Assembly: GCA_035995025.1 (NCBI GenBank)
Contig: DASYKY010000080.1
Span: 124,001-188,000 of the forward strand
Length of the DNA: 64,000 nucleotides
DNA from: Actinophytocola sp035995025
GTDB taxonomy: Bacteria; Actinomycetota; Actinomycetes; Mycobacteriales; Pseudonocardiaceae
Reading direction: 5' to 3'
In this document: in pieces, positions 49,453 to 57,802 of the stretch
Position numbering within the stretch: the first letter of the stretch is position 1
Layout of the letters: every line of letters starts with the position of its first letter
Notes under the pieces: model-generated
What the model saw: only the letters and a program-made list of their open reading frames with translations
What the model was told of the DNA's origin: nothing
Database searches by the model: none
Program-made: the position numbers and the translations under genes

Positions 49453-51024
49453 CTACCCCAGGACCGGGTCGGACTCCGCCTTGTCTTCGTCGTCGACCTT
49501 CTGTTCCAGGTCGATCGTGGTGCGCAGCTTGATCGGCTTGAGCAGCAGCGCCGCGATCACGCCGACGGCGCCCGCCACCGCGGAGATGATGAAGATGTGC
49601 GCGGTCGCGTCGCCGTAGACCTCGCGCACGACCTGCTGGATCTGCGGCGGCAGCGCGGCCAGGTTCAGCGCGCTGGTGTTCCCGCCGGCGGTCAGGCCGT
49701 GCCCGCCGAGGCGGGCGGTGAGGTCGGCGGTGACCCGGTTGGCGAGCACCGCGCCCAGCACGGACACGCCGATCGTGCCGCCGAGCGACCGGAAGAACGT
49801 GACCGATGCGCTGGCGGCACCGAGGTCGGCCAGCGGCACCGAGTTCTGCACGGCCAGGACCAGGTTCTGCATGGTCATGCCGACCCCGACGCCGACGAGC
49901 AGCATCGCGGTGCCCACGAACCACAGCGAGGTGTCGTGGTCGATCATGCCCAGCCCGAGGAAGCCGATGACCAGCACGATCGCGCCGGTCACGATGTAGG
50001 GCTTGATCACGCCGCTGCGGCTGATCATCCGCCCGGAGATGGTGGAGGCCACGAGCACGCCGGCCATCATCGGGATCGTCAGCAGGCCGGCTTCGGTGGG
50101 CGAGTAGCCGCGGCCGATCTGGAAGTACTGGCCGAGGAAGACCGCGCCGCCGAACATCGCGAGGCCGACCGCGAGGCTGCCGATGATGGCGAGCGCGGTG
50201 GTGCGGGTTTTGATGATCTTCAGTGGCACGACCGGCTCCCGCACGCGAGCCTCCACGATCGTGGCCACGACCAGGATCACCACCCCGGCGCCGACCATGG
50301 CCACGGACTGCCAGGAGATCCAGTCGAACGCGTTGTCCACGAACGACACCCAGATGAGCAGCAGGCTGACCCCGATCGCGATCAGCGTCGCGCCCGCGTA
50401 GTCGACGTGCACGTTCGGGCGGCGGATCGTTGGCAGGCGCAGTGTCTTCTGCAGCACGACGAACGCGACGAGCGCGATCGGCACGCCGACGAAGAAGCAC
50501 CAGCGCCAGCCGAGCCACGACACGTCCACGATGAGCCCGCCGAGCAGCGGGCCGGCGACGACCGCCACGGCCATCACCGCACCGAGGTAGCCGTTGTACC
50601 TGCCGCGCTCGCGCGGCGGGATGATCGCCGCGATCACGACCTGGACCAGCGCCTGCAGGCCGCCGACGCCGATGCCCTGGAACGCGCGGGCGGCGATGAT
50701 CTGGTCGGCGTTCTGGGCGAACCCGCTGGCCATCGAGCCCAGCACGAAGATCACGATGGCGATCTGGACCAGCGTCTTCTTGTTGAACAGATCAGCGAGC
50801 TTCCCCCAGATCGGCGTGCTCGCCGTCGCGGTCAGCAGCGTCGCCGTGACCACCCAGGTGTACTGGGTCTGCGATCCGTTCAGCGACCCGATGATCCGCG
50901 GCAGCGCCGTGGACACGACGGTCGAGCTGATCAAGGCGACGAACAGCACCAGCAGGAGCCCGCTGAGCGACTCCAGCACCTGCCGGCGCGGCATGACCTC
51001 CGCGACGGCGTTCCCCTCGGCCAT
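49453..51024 (-). CDS. DHA2-family MFS drug efflux transporter (EmrB/QacA-like)
   Basis: A 523-residue proton-driven exporter with 14 predicted TM segments. Features are FVALISSTVVSTALPRIIGSL in TM1, the loop GKLADLFNKKTLVQIAIV (motif A), and RAFQGIGVGGLQALVQVVIA (motif B). The ATG at 51024 has AAGGAAGGG upstream. It is divergent from a TetR gene with a palindrome between, the standard layout of ligand-induced efflux. The substrate is unknown. Confidence 0.93.
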   Translation of the reverse strand: MAEGNAVAEVMPRRQVLESLSGLLLVLFVALISSTVVSTALPRIIGSLNGSQTQYTWVVTATLLTATASTPIWGKLADLFNKKTLVQIAIVIFVLGSMASGFAQNADQIIAARAFQGIGVGGLQALVQVVIAAIIPPRERGRYNGYLGAVMAVAVVAGPLLGGLIVDVSWLGWRWCFFVGVPIALVAFVVLQKTLRLPTIRRPNVHVDYAGATLIAIGVSLLLIWVSFVDNAFDWISWQSVAMVGAGVVILVVATIVEARVREPVVPLKIIKTRTTALAIIGSLAVGLAMFGGAVFLGQYFQIGRGYSPTEAGLLTIPMMAGVLVASTISGRMISRSGVIKPYIVTGAIVLVIGFLGLGMIDHDTSLWFVGTAMLLVGVGVGMTMQNLVLAVQNSVPLADLGAASASVTFFRSLGGTIGVSVLGAVLANRVTADLTARLGGHGLTAGGNTSALNLAALPPQIQQVVREVYGDATAHIFIISAVAGAVGVIAALLLKPIKLRTTIDLEQKVDDEDKAESDPVLG

Positions 51025-51070
51025 TGCCCTTCCTTCCTGGCTGTGCCCCATGGCACGATTCTTGCCCATC

Positions 51071-51084
51071 GTGCAAAATTGCAC
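51071..51084. promoter_or_regulatory. TetR operator between MFS and regulator genes
   Basis: GTGCAA-AA-TTGCAC, a 6-2-6 palindrome, lies 46 bases before the MFS start and 38 before the TetR start. A-rich bases flank it. It is probably bound by the divergent TetR protein. Confidence 0.65.
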
Positions 51085-51121
51085 AACAGGAAGCTACCAC
51101 AACTGATTAGGGTGATATGCC

Positions 51122-51700
51122 ATGGAGTCCGTGGGCACATTGCGTGAGCGCAAGAAGGCGGCGACCCGTCAGTCGCTGCACGAGGCCGCGCTGCGCCTCG
51201 CGATGGCCGGCGGGCTGGACGACGTGACGGTCGAGGACATCGCGGACGAGGTCGGGGTGTCCCGGCGGACGTTCTCGAACTACTTCGCCAACAAGGAGGA
51301 CGCGGTCCTGTACGCGGACCGCGTCCGGACGCGCACGCTGCTGGACCTGGTCCGGGCCCGCCCGGCGAGTGAGAAGTCGTGGCAGGCGCTGCGGCACAGC
51401 GTGACGGGCCTGTACGGGGTGTTCACCCCGAGGGACCCCGTCTGGGTGGCGCAGCTGCGGCTGCTGCGCCGTCACCCGTCGCTGCTCGCCCGGCAGGCGG
51501 CGGACCAGATCGAGCTGGAACGCGAGCTGGCCGAGGTGCTGCTGGCCCGCGGCGCCTCCGACGCGGAGCTGGCCCGCCTGATGGCCGCGACGTTCCTGGC
51601 CGCGACCCGCACCGCCGGCGCCCTGTGGTTCGAGTCGGGCGGCGAGCAGCCGTTGCCCGAGCTCGTGGACCGCCTACTGGACCGGGTCCGCTTCCATTAG
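51122..51700 (+). CDS. TetR-family repressor of the MFS exporter
   Basis: A 192-residue regulator: RERKKAATRQSLHEAALRLA and VEDIADEVGVSRRTFSNYFANKEDAV form the HTH. The C terminus ends PELVDRLLDRVRFH. It is divergent from the DHA2 exporter. Its stop TAG (51698-51700) is formed by the TA flank plus the first base of the MITE-like element that begins here. Without the element the reading frame would still stop at TAG. Confidence 0.9.
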   Translation: MESVGTLRERKKAATRQSLHEAALRLAMAGGLDDVTVEDIADEVGVSRRTFSNYFANKEDAVLYADRVRTRTLLDLVRARPASEKSWQALRHSVTGLYGVFTPRDPVWVAQLRLLRRHPSLLARQAADQIELERELAEVLLARGASDAELARLMAATFLAATRTAGALWFESGGEQPLPELVDRLLDRVRFH

Positions 51701-51862
51701 GGCGCGTCTGGCGGATCTTGGTCGATGCCATTCGTGATCCAGGCGGTTCCTGGCAGGCGGAGCAATGGCCTCGTACCGGGTCGTACTCGGCCGTTGCGAC
51801 AACGCAGCCAGGGGCCGCTTGGGCGCGAACCGCGCGGCCGAAGATCCGCCAGACGCGCCCTA
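51698..51862. mobile_element. MITE-like palindromic element with TA target duplication
   Basis: The 20-base terminal repeats GGGCGCGTCTGGCGGATCTT (51700-51719) and their exact complement (51841-51860) are flanked on each side by TA (51698-51699 and 51861-51862). The interior is also imperfectly self-complementary, so the 161-base element can fold into one long hairpin. There is no coding capacity. TA duplication fits the IS630/Tc1-mariner type. It lies exactly between the stops of two convergent genes. Confidence 0.75.
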
Positions 51863-52531
51863 GCCCGCGATGCCTTCCTCCGGGCGGCGGTGGTAGGTGT
51901 CGACGTACTCCTGCCGCGACAGGTCGCGGATGGCGGCCATCACCTCGTCGGTCACCGCGCGGCGGGCGCGCAGGTTGCGGTCGGTCACGGTGGCGAAGTC
52001 CAGCGGCGCACCGAAGCGGATCCCGACCCGTGCGTACCGCGGGATCCGGCCGCCGCGGGGCATCAGCTGCTCCGTGCCGAACAGCGCCACCGGCACCACG
52101 GGCGCGCCGGTCGTCAGCGTCAGCACGGCCACGCCGGTGTGCCCGCGGTACAGGCGGCCGTCGAGCGAGCGGGTGCCCTCCGGGTAGATCGCGAACACGC
52201 CGCCCGCGTTCAGCACGTTCTGCCCGGCGTTCAGCGCGGCCAGCCCGGCGTGCGCGTTGCCCCGCTCGACCGGCACGAAGCCGAGCGCGCCCACGAACGC
52301 GGCCATCAGCCTGCCCCGCAGGCCGCGGCCGGTGAAGTACTCCGCCTTGCCGAGGAAGTGGACCTGCCGGTGCACGACCAGAGAGATCACCGCCGTGTCG
52401 AGCACCGCGCGATGGTTGGCCGCGATGATCACCGGCCCCTCGGCCGGCACGTTGTCGAGGCCCTCGACGCGCGGGCGGTACACGACCCTGGCCAGCGGCG
52501 CCAGGACATAGCGGACGAACTGGTTCAGCAC
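51860..52531 (-). CDS. 1-acyl-sn-glycerol-3-phosphate acyltransferase (PlsC family)
   Basis: A 223-residue membrane-associated acyltransferase. NHRAVLDTA gives the catalytic NHxxxxD motif. FVPVERGN, AIYPEGTRSLDG (acyl acceptor site) and PVVPVALFG follow. It adds an acyl chain to lysophosphatidic acid or a related acceptor. The stop lies within the MITE-like element's right end (CTA at 51860-51862). Confidence 0.9.
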   Translation of the reverse strand: MLNQFVRYVLAPLARVVYRPRVEGLDNVPAEGPVIIAANHRAVLDTAVISLVVHRQVHFLGKAEYFTGRGLRGRLMAAFVGALGFVPVERGNAHAGLAALNAGQNVLNAGGVFAIYPEGTRSLDGRLYRGHTGVAVLTLTTGAPVVPVALFGTEQLMPRGGRIPRYARVGIRFGAPLDFATVTDRNLRARRAVTDEVMAAIRDLSRQEYVDTYHRRPEEGIAG

Positions 52532-52587
52532 GGCCTCTCCCGTCTCGGCAAAACTCCGCCAGCATAAGCCGCGCGGCGTGCCACGAT

Positions 52588-53124
52588 GTGCCCGTGATCG
52601 AGGTTCGCACCGCGCACACCGCGCGCCTGTCCCCCGCCGACCGCCACGCCGCCCGGGCGCTGCTGGACGTCGTGTTCGACGACCTGGCCGACGACGACTG
52701 GGAGCACGCGGTCGGCGGGATGCATGCGATGGTGTGGGACGGGGACGACCTGGTGGCGCACGGCTCGGTGATCCAGCGCCGGCTGGTGAACGGCGGCCGG
52801 GCGTTGCGCACCGGGTACGTGGAGGGAGTCGGCGTGCATCCGGACCGGCGCGGCGAAGGGCACGCGGCGCGGGTGATGGCGGAGCTGGAAGCGGTCATCC
52901 GGGGCGCCTACGACCTGGGCGCGCTCGGCTCGTCGGAGATGGCCCTCGGCTTCTACGCCGCGCGCGGCTGGCGGCGCTGGCGCGGCACGTCCGCGGCACT
53001 GACCCCCGATGGTCCGCGGCGCACACCGGACGACGACGACGGGATCTTCGTCTACCCCCTCGACGCCCCGCTGGACCTCGAGGGGGAGATCGTCTGCGAC
53101 TGGCGTGACGGCGACGTCTGGTAG
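52588..53124 (+). CDS. GNAT acetyltransferase resembling aminoglycoside AAC(2')-I
   Basis: A 178-residue GNAT protein. DDDWEHAVGGMHAMVWDGDD, HGSVIQRRLVNGGRALRTGY, VEGVGVHPDRRGEGHAARVM, RGAYDLGALGSSEMALGFYA, RGWRRWRGTS, TPDDDDGIFV and the end motif EIVCDWRDGDVW line up, as I recall it, with mycobacterial AAC(2')-Ic over the full length. The expected activity is acetyl-CoA-dependent 2'-N-acetylation of aminoglycosides. In mycobacteria the enzyme is chromosomal and may have another physiological role. The start is one of two close GTG codons; no clear ribosome site is seen. Confidence 0.88.
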   Translation: MPVIEVRTAHTARLSPADRHAARALLDVVFDDLADDDWEHAVGGMHAMVWDGDDLVAHGSVIQRRLVNGGRALRTGYVEGVGVHPDRRGEGHAARVMAELEAVIRGAYDLGALGSSEMALGFYAARGWRRWRGTSAALTPDGPRRTPDDDDGIFVYPLDAPLDLEGEIVCDWRDGDVW

Positions 53125-53129
53125 GACGG

Positions 53130-53576
53130 TCAGGCCTCGCCGGTCCACTGCAGCAGCGCGACGGTCATCGTCAGCGCGCGGCGGACGGTCTCGAGACCGG
53201 TCAAGGGGTCGAGCTCGCGGACCGCGAGGTCCAGCTGGAACTCGGCGTCGTCGGAGCAGCCGTTCAGGTCGGCCAGCAGCGCGCGAATGGTGGCCCGCAC
53301 CTGCGGCTCGAGATCGTCGATCGACACGTTGTCGTCGGTGCCGTCGCGCAGATCCACCGCGAACGCGGGTTCCTCCTCCGGCCCGACGCTCTCCCGGACC
53401 GAACGGGCGCCGACCTGGATCAGCTCTGCGACCACCGCCCGGACGTACGGCTTGAGGTCGTCGCCCTGCTCCACGACGGTCTCCAGCGCGCTGGTCAGCC
53501 CGTCCGAGTCACTGTCGAGTACACAGTGGACAAGTCGGTGCGCGGTCACCTGGGCGGTCGAGCCGTCGCTGCGCAT
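53130..53576 (-). CDS. Hypothetical acidic protein
   Basis: A 148-residue acidic soluble protein, probably all-helical (HRLVHCVLDSDSDGLTSALE, VRAVVAELIQVGARS, VRATIRALLADLNGCSDDAE, VRRALTMTVALLQWTGEA). No family is recognised. Codon bias fits a real gene. It is tail-to-tail with the acetyltransferase gene (six bases between stops). Confidence 0.65.
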   Translation of the reverse strand: MRSDGSTAQVTAHRLVHCVLDSDSDGLTSALETVVEQGDDLKPYVRAVVAELIQVGARSVRESVGPEEEPAFAVDLRDGTDDNVSIDDLEPQVRATIRALLADLNGCSDDAEFQLDLAVRELDPLTGLETVRRALTMTVALLQWTGEA

Positions 53577-53770
53577 CGGCCGTACTCCTTCCGGTGGGGT
53601 CGCGTGTGGAGTGCCCGCGGGCGCGGGTATCGAAACCGTACGAGGTGGAAGTGGCCGGCCGGCAGCGCCGTTCGTCGGGTGGTGTCAGGAACTCTTCCCG
53701 TCGCGGCCACCGGCCCGGGCACGCGTAGCTGTGCTGCGAACTTGCGTGCACCTCTTCCTGGGGGACGCCG

Positions 53771-53938
53771 CTACCAGCGGTACCAGCGTCCACCCGTTCC
53801 AGCGGCGGGCCGGCGCATGACGAAGCCCAGCAGCCACACCACGAGCACCACACCTGCCACGATCCACAGCGCCTTCAGCGCGAACCCCGCACCGAAGAGT
53901 GCGAGAACTACCAGTAAGACGAGAATCAGCGGGAGCAT
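53771..53938 (-). CDS. Small hydrophobic membrane protein (55 residues)
   Basis: Two TM segments (LPLILVLLVVLALFGAGFAL and LWIVAGVVLVVWLLGFVM) and a short basic, aromatic tail (GGRWYRW). AAAGGAGTCGAAC precedes the ATG. It resembles the abundant, widely distributed small hydrophobic actinobacterial proteins often found with stress genes. Function unknown. Confidence 0.72.
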   Translation of the reverse strand: MLPLILVLLVVLALFGAGFALKALWIVAGVVLVVWLLGFVMRRPAAGTGGRWYRW

Positions 53939-54090
53939 GTTCGACTCCTTTCGTCTCCGGGTCGCTAGAAGACCTACCCGGCGAGATCGGCGACAAACCC
54001 CGCCGCCGAAGTGTTTCGTCACGGCCGGCACGGGCTACTCACGGTGCGTAGTACATGGTCCGAATCGCCGGACGAGAAGGGTGCACAACC

Positions 54091-54573
54091 GTGGATACCA
54101 ACAGCTACGTGGCGTTCTTGCTGGTCGGCGCTCTACTCGTACTAGTCGACGGCCAGATCATCTACCGCAACGGTCGCCGCTACCTGCAGCAGTCCGCGCC
54201 GAACGCCTCCGCGGAGTCGCTGACCAGGCTCGTGACCGTACTGTTCCACCTCGTCGTGCTGGGCGTGCTGGCACTGATCTCGACGATCGACGTGCCCGCC
54301 GACACCCCGGTCGAGAGCGTGGTGATGCGACTCGGCATCGTGCTGCTCATCATCGGTATCGCGCACCTGCTGGCCGTGGTCGCGCTCGGCAGGATCCGGG
54401 ACCGCCAGGAGTTCGACGAGTTCACCCACGAGCGGGAGGCTCGCCGGATCGCCAACGAGCAGGCGAATTCCGCCTACGACACGCAGGTCAAGCCCGAGCA
54501 CGGGGAGGGGCCGACCTACATCGACAGCCCGTCGGTCACCGTCAACGGGCGGGTGCCGCACCCGCGTAACTGA
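54091..54573 (+). CDS. Membrane protein of unknown function
   Basis: About 160 residues with three TM segments (VAFLLVGALLVLVDGQIIY, VTVLFHLVVLGVLALISTI and LGIVLLIIGIAHLLAVVALG). A charged cytoplasmic tail (RIRDRQEFDEFTHEREARRI) follows. The GTG at 54091 follows GAAGGG; an in-frame ATG at 54055 is possible. No family is recognised. Confidence 0.7.
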   Translation: MDTNSYVAFLLVGALLVLVDGQIIYRNGRRYLQQSAPNASAESLTRLVTVLFHLVVLGVLALISTIDVPADTPVESVVMRLGIVLLIIGIAHLLAVVALGRIRDRQEFDEFTHEREARRIANEQANSAYDTQVKPEHGEGPTYIDSPSVTVNGRVPHPRN

Positions 54574-54582
54574 GACGCACGT

Positions 54583-55512
54583 TCAGAACAACGCGCTGAC
54601 CGACTCTCCATTGTGGATTCTGCGCATCGCCTCGGCGAGTGCGGGCGCGATGGAGAGTACGGTCAGCTTTTCCGTGTTCTCGGCGATCGGCACGGTGTTC
54701 GTGCACACGATCTCGATGACGTCGTCCAGCTCCCCGATCCGCGCCAGCGCCCCCGCGGCGAACAGCCCGTGCGTGCAGGCGACACGAATGGAACGGACGT
54801 CGCGGTCGCGCAGCCGGGCGAGCAGCTCGATCACGGTGCTGCCGCGGGCGATCTCGTCGTCGAGCACGATCACGTCCCTTCCGGACACGTCGCCGATGAT
54901 CGAGCTGATGGTGACCTTGTCGTCGGCGAACCGCTCCTTGGCGCCCGCCGCGACCGGCACGCCCAGCAGCCGCGCGAAGTGCGACGCCTCCTTGGCATTG
55001 CCCAGATCCGGCGACACGACGACCGTGTTGGTGAGGTCGAGGCGGCGGAAGTGGACCGCCAGCTCCCGAAGCGCGTGCAGATGATCGACCGGCACACTGA
55101 AGAACCCGTGCACCTGCGGGGAATGCATGGTCATCGCGAGCACCCGGTTCGCCCCGGCCGTGACGAGCAGGTCGGCGACGAGCCGCCCGCCGATGGAGAT
55201 GCGCGGAGCGTCCTTTTTGTCCGACCGTGCATAGGCGTAGTGCGGCATGACGACCGTGGTGCGCGCCGCGGAGGCCCCGCGGGCGGCGTCGAGCATGAGC
55301 AGCAGCTCCACGAGGTGCTCCTGCACGGGCACGACCAGCGGCTGGATGAGGAACACGTCCCGTTCGCGGCAGTTGGCCTGCAACTGCACCTCGAGACAGT
55401 CGTTGGCGAACCGCGTCAGGCGCACGGGCTCCAGCGGCACCTCGAGGTGCGCGCAGATCTCCTCTGCCAGCCCCCGGTGCGCACTGCCGCTGAACACCGC
55501 GATCTCTCGCAC
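54583..55512 (-). CDS. prs: Ribose-phosphate pyrophosphokinase homologue
   Basis: Transfers pyrophosphate from ATP to ribose 5-phosphate to give PRPP. It is 309 residues, close to the usual length. Features are VFSGSAHRGLAEEI, RFANDCLEVQL, YARSDKKDAPRISIGG, VVSPDLGNAKEASHFA and the PRPP loop VIVLDDEIARGSTVIELL. The loop departs from the common DD(M/I)(I/V)DTGGT, so this may be a second, divergent Prs. The GTG at 55512 follows GGGAG; a GTG six bases earlier is possible. Confidence 0.87.
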   Translation of the reverse strand: MREIAVFSGSAHRGLAEEICAHLEVPLEPVRLTRFANDCLEVQLQANCRERDVFLIQPLVVPVQEHLVELLLMLDAARGASAARTTVVMPHYAYARSDKKDAPRISIGGRLVADLLVTAGANRVLAMTMHSPQVHGFFSVPVDHLHALRELAVHFRRLDLTNTVVVSPDLGNAKEASHFARLLGVPVAAGAKERFADDKVTISSIIGDVSGRDVIVLDDEIARGSTVIELLARLRDRDVRSIRVACTHGLFAAGALARIGELDDVIEIVCTNTVPIAENTEKLTVLSIAPALAEAMRRIHNGESVSALF

Positions 55513-55613
55513 CGACACTCCCTGCACCCGCCCAACGCTCGCCGAGCGCATGCTACTGGCGCCCGGGGCCACCGGCGCCCGCAAGCGGCCGGTGGCGCCG
55601 GACACACCCCCGG

Positions 55614-56720
55614 TCAGAAAGACGTCGGCAGCGACGGGTGGCGTTGGATGCTCAGCGCGCCCCGCACGACGATCTCCTTGTACAGCGCGGCGAACCGGCC
55701 GGTGAGCACGGCGTCGCGCGGGCTGTCGTCGCCGTGGACGAACTGGATCAGGCCGTCGCGGCGGCCCAGGCTGATGCACTGGTTGAGGTACCGGAACCGC
55801 ATCCGCCTGGGTTCGCGGCCGGCCAGGCGGGCGCCGATCGCGCGGACCGCCGCCTGCGCGATCGGGCCGCCCGTCGCGCACGCCATGCGCAGCTCCTGGC
55901 CACTGTCCAGGTGCACCGCCGCCGCGTCGCCCGCGCCGTAGACGTCCGGATGCGACACCGAGCGCATCGACTCGTCGACCACCATGCGGCCGTCCTCGTC
56001 CACCGCCAGGCCGGCATCGCGGGCCAGTGGCGGCACGGTGAAGCCCGTGGTCCACACGACGAGGTCCGACGCCACGTGCTCGCCGCCGGCGAGCACCGCG
56101 CCGTCCGCACGGACCTCGCTCACCCTGGCCTCCTCGCGGACCTCCACGCCCAGCCGCGCGAACGTCCGGTGCAGGTGCCGCCGGGCGCGCTCGGACAGCC
56201 GCCCGCCGAGCGCGCCCGCGGTCAGCAGCCGCACCTTCAGGTCCGGGTTCGACTCCGCGAGCTCGGCCGCCGCCTCGATGCCGGTCAGCCCGCCGCCGAC
56301 GACGGTGGCCGTGCCACCCGCGGCGACCCGCTCGCGCAGCCGGGCCGCCTGCTCGACGCTCGTGACCGTGAACGCGTGTTCTGCCACGCCCGGCGCCGCC
56401 TCGAGGTCGGCGTGGCTGCCGAGCGCGTAGATCAGCCTGTCGTAGTGGATCGGCTGCCCCGCCGCCAGGGCGACCGCGCGGGCCGCCGGGTCGATCGCGG
56501 TCACCCGGTCGACCACGAGCTTCACCCCGCTGCCGTTCAGCAGGTCCGCCAGGGGCTTGCGGCGCAGCTCTTGGCCGGCGGCGAGCTGGTGCAGCCGCAC
56601 CCGCTCGACGAACCGGTCCCGCTCGTTCACGAGCGTCACCTCGGCATTCAGCGTGCGCGCGGCAAGGTTGGCGGCGAGCTGCCCCGCGTACCCGGCACCC
56701 AGCACCACGATGTGGGTCAT
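55614..56720 (-). CDS. NAD(P)/FAD-dependent oxidoreductase (NDH-2/ferredoxin reductase-like)
   Basis: A 368-residue flavoprotein of the pyridine nucleotide-disulfide fold: MTHIVVLGAGYAGQLAA (FAD), VVGGGLTGIEAAAELAE (NAD(P)H) and YGAGDAAAV (second FAD motif). It lacks the CxxC of disulfide reductases and resembles type II NADH dehydrogenases. It is divergent from a 3Fe-4S ferredoxin gene, so electron transfer to that ferredoxin is possible. The ATG at 56720 has AGGAGGGAG upstream. Confidence 0.88.
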   Translation of the reverse strand: MTHIVVLGAGYAGQLAANLAARTLNAEVTLVNERDRFVERVRLHQLAAGQELRRKPLADLLNGSGVKLVVDRVTAIDPAARAVALAAGQPIHYDRLIYALGSHADLEAAPGVAEHAFTVTSVEQAARLRERVAAGGTATVVGGGLTGIEAAAELAESNPDLKVRLLTAGALGGRLSERARRHLHRTFARLGVEVREEARVSEVRADGAVLAGGEHVASDLVVWTTGFTVPPLARDAGLAVDEDGRMVVDESMRSVSHPDVYGAGDAAAVHLDSGQELRMACATGGPIAQAAVRAIGARLAGREPRRMRFRYLNQCISLGRRDGLIQFVHGDDSPRDAVLTGRFAALYKEIVVRGALSIQRHPSLPTSF

Positions 56721-56836
56721 CGTGTTCTCCCTCCTGTCATGAACTTGACTGGACAGCCGCTGGATCCGTGACACGGCGCGGGGCGATGCCGATCACACCC
56801 GGGTATTGTTGCGCGAAACGTAAGGAGGGACGCCAG

Positions 56837-57034
56837 ATGCGAGTCGTCACCGACACTTCCCGCTGCGTCGGCAGTGGTCAGTGCGTGCTCACCGAACCCG
56901 CGGTGTTCGACCAGAGCGACGACGACGGCACGGTCGTGCTGCTGACCGAGCACGTCGAGGGTGATCAGCTCAAAGCCGTCGAAGAGGCCGTGAACATGTG
57001 CCCGAGCCAGGCACTGTCCCTGGCCGGCGACTGA
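56837..57034 (+). CDS. 3Fe-4S ferredoxin
   Basis: A 65-residue P450-associated ferredoxin. Three cysteines are arranged CVGSGQC (Cx5C) and MCPSQAL, the 3Fe-4S pattern of actinomycete CYP partners such as SoyB/SuaB. AAGGAGGGACGCCAG precedes the ATG. It lies between the FAD oxidoreductase (divergent) and the P450 locus, and can carry electrons to the P450. Confidence 0.93.
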   Translation: MRVVTDTSRCVGSGQCVLTEPAVFDQSDDDGTVVLLTEHVEGDQLKAVEEAVNMCPSQALSLAGD

Positions 57035-57040
57035 CCCGGC

Positions 57041-57697
57041 TCAGCGCCTCGCGTCCACGTCCGCGCGCGTGAGCGGGCGGCCCGGCAGCGGCGCCGCGTC
57101 CCGTGCGCGCAGGCCGTCGAGCATGATCGCGAGCACGCGGCCCGGCGCCAGGCCCGCCGCCTCGCCGCTCAGGCCGTGCGTCTGGTGCATGACCGACACG
57201 AACAGCATCGCCAGGTCCCCCACGCCGACGTCCATGCGCAGCGACCCTTCATCCTGCGCGCGGTGCACGACCTCCTCCAGGACGTCGAACGCGGCGCGCC
57301 GGTGGCGGTCGATCTCCTCGTCCGCCTTCAGGAGGTCGGCAACCGCCTGCGAGTAGGTGTGCAGCCGCATCGACAGCCGCAGCTGCGCGGACTGGCCGAT
57401 GATCCGCACCAGCGCCTCCCACGCGGTCGGCTCGTCGGCCAACGCGGCGCGGGCCTCGGCGGCCACCGCCTGCACGCTGTCCCGGAACACCGCGCGGATC
57501 AGCGCCTCCCGGTCGGGGAAGCGCCGGTAGAGCGTGCCGACGCCGACCTCGGCCTCGCGGGCGATCTCCTCCATCGGCACCGTGATGCCCCGCGCGGCGA
57601 AGATCTCCTTGGCGGCACGCAGGATCTGGTCCCGGTTGCGGCGCGCGTCCGACCGCAGCGACGCCTCCGACGTGCGCGGGGAGGTCGTGCCATTCAT
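57041..57697 (-). CDS. TetR-family regulator next to the P450
   Basis: A 218-residue regulator with HTH RRNRDQILRAAKEIFAARGI, then MEEIAREAEVGVGTLYRRFPDREAL. The ligand domain contains HTYSQAVADLLKADEEIDRH. It is divergent from the P450 and convergent with the ferredoxin. It probably controls the P450 across the 105-base gap. Confidence 0.87.
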   Translation of the reverse strand: MNGTTSPRTSEASLRSDARRNRDQILRAAKEIFAARGITVPMEEIAREAEVGVGTLYRRFPDREALIRAVFRDSVQAVAAEARAALADEPTAWEALVRIIGQSAQLRLSMRLHTYSQAVADLLKADEEIDRHRRAAFDVLEEVVHRAQDEGSLRMDVGVGDLAMLFVSVMHQTHGLSGEAAGLAPGRVLAIMLDGLRARDAAPLPGRPLTRADVDARR

Positions 57698-57802
57698 CGC
57701 GTGAGTATCCCATCCGGCCAGACCTGGACGGAGAGCGTCCGAGTGACTACCGTCGGAAGCAACCGGACGGAATTCTTCCACATCGGTCACAAGGGGACAT
57801 CC

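Noticed and set aside
57698..57802. Clear TetR operator before the P450
   Set aside because: Several short inverted sequences are present but none is a convincing, well-placed palindrome.
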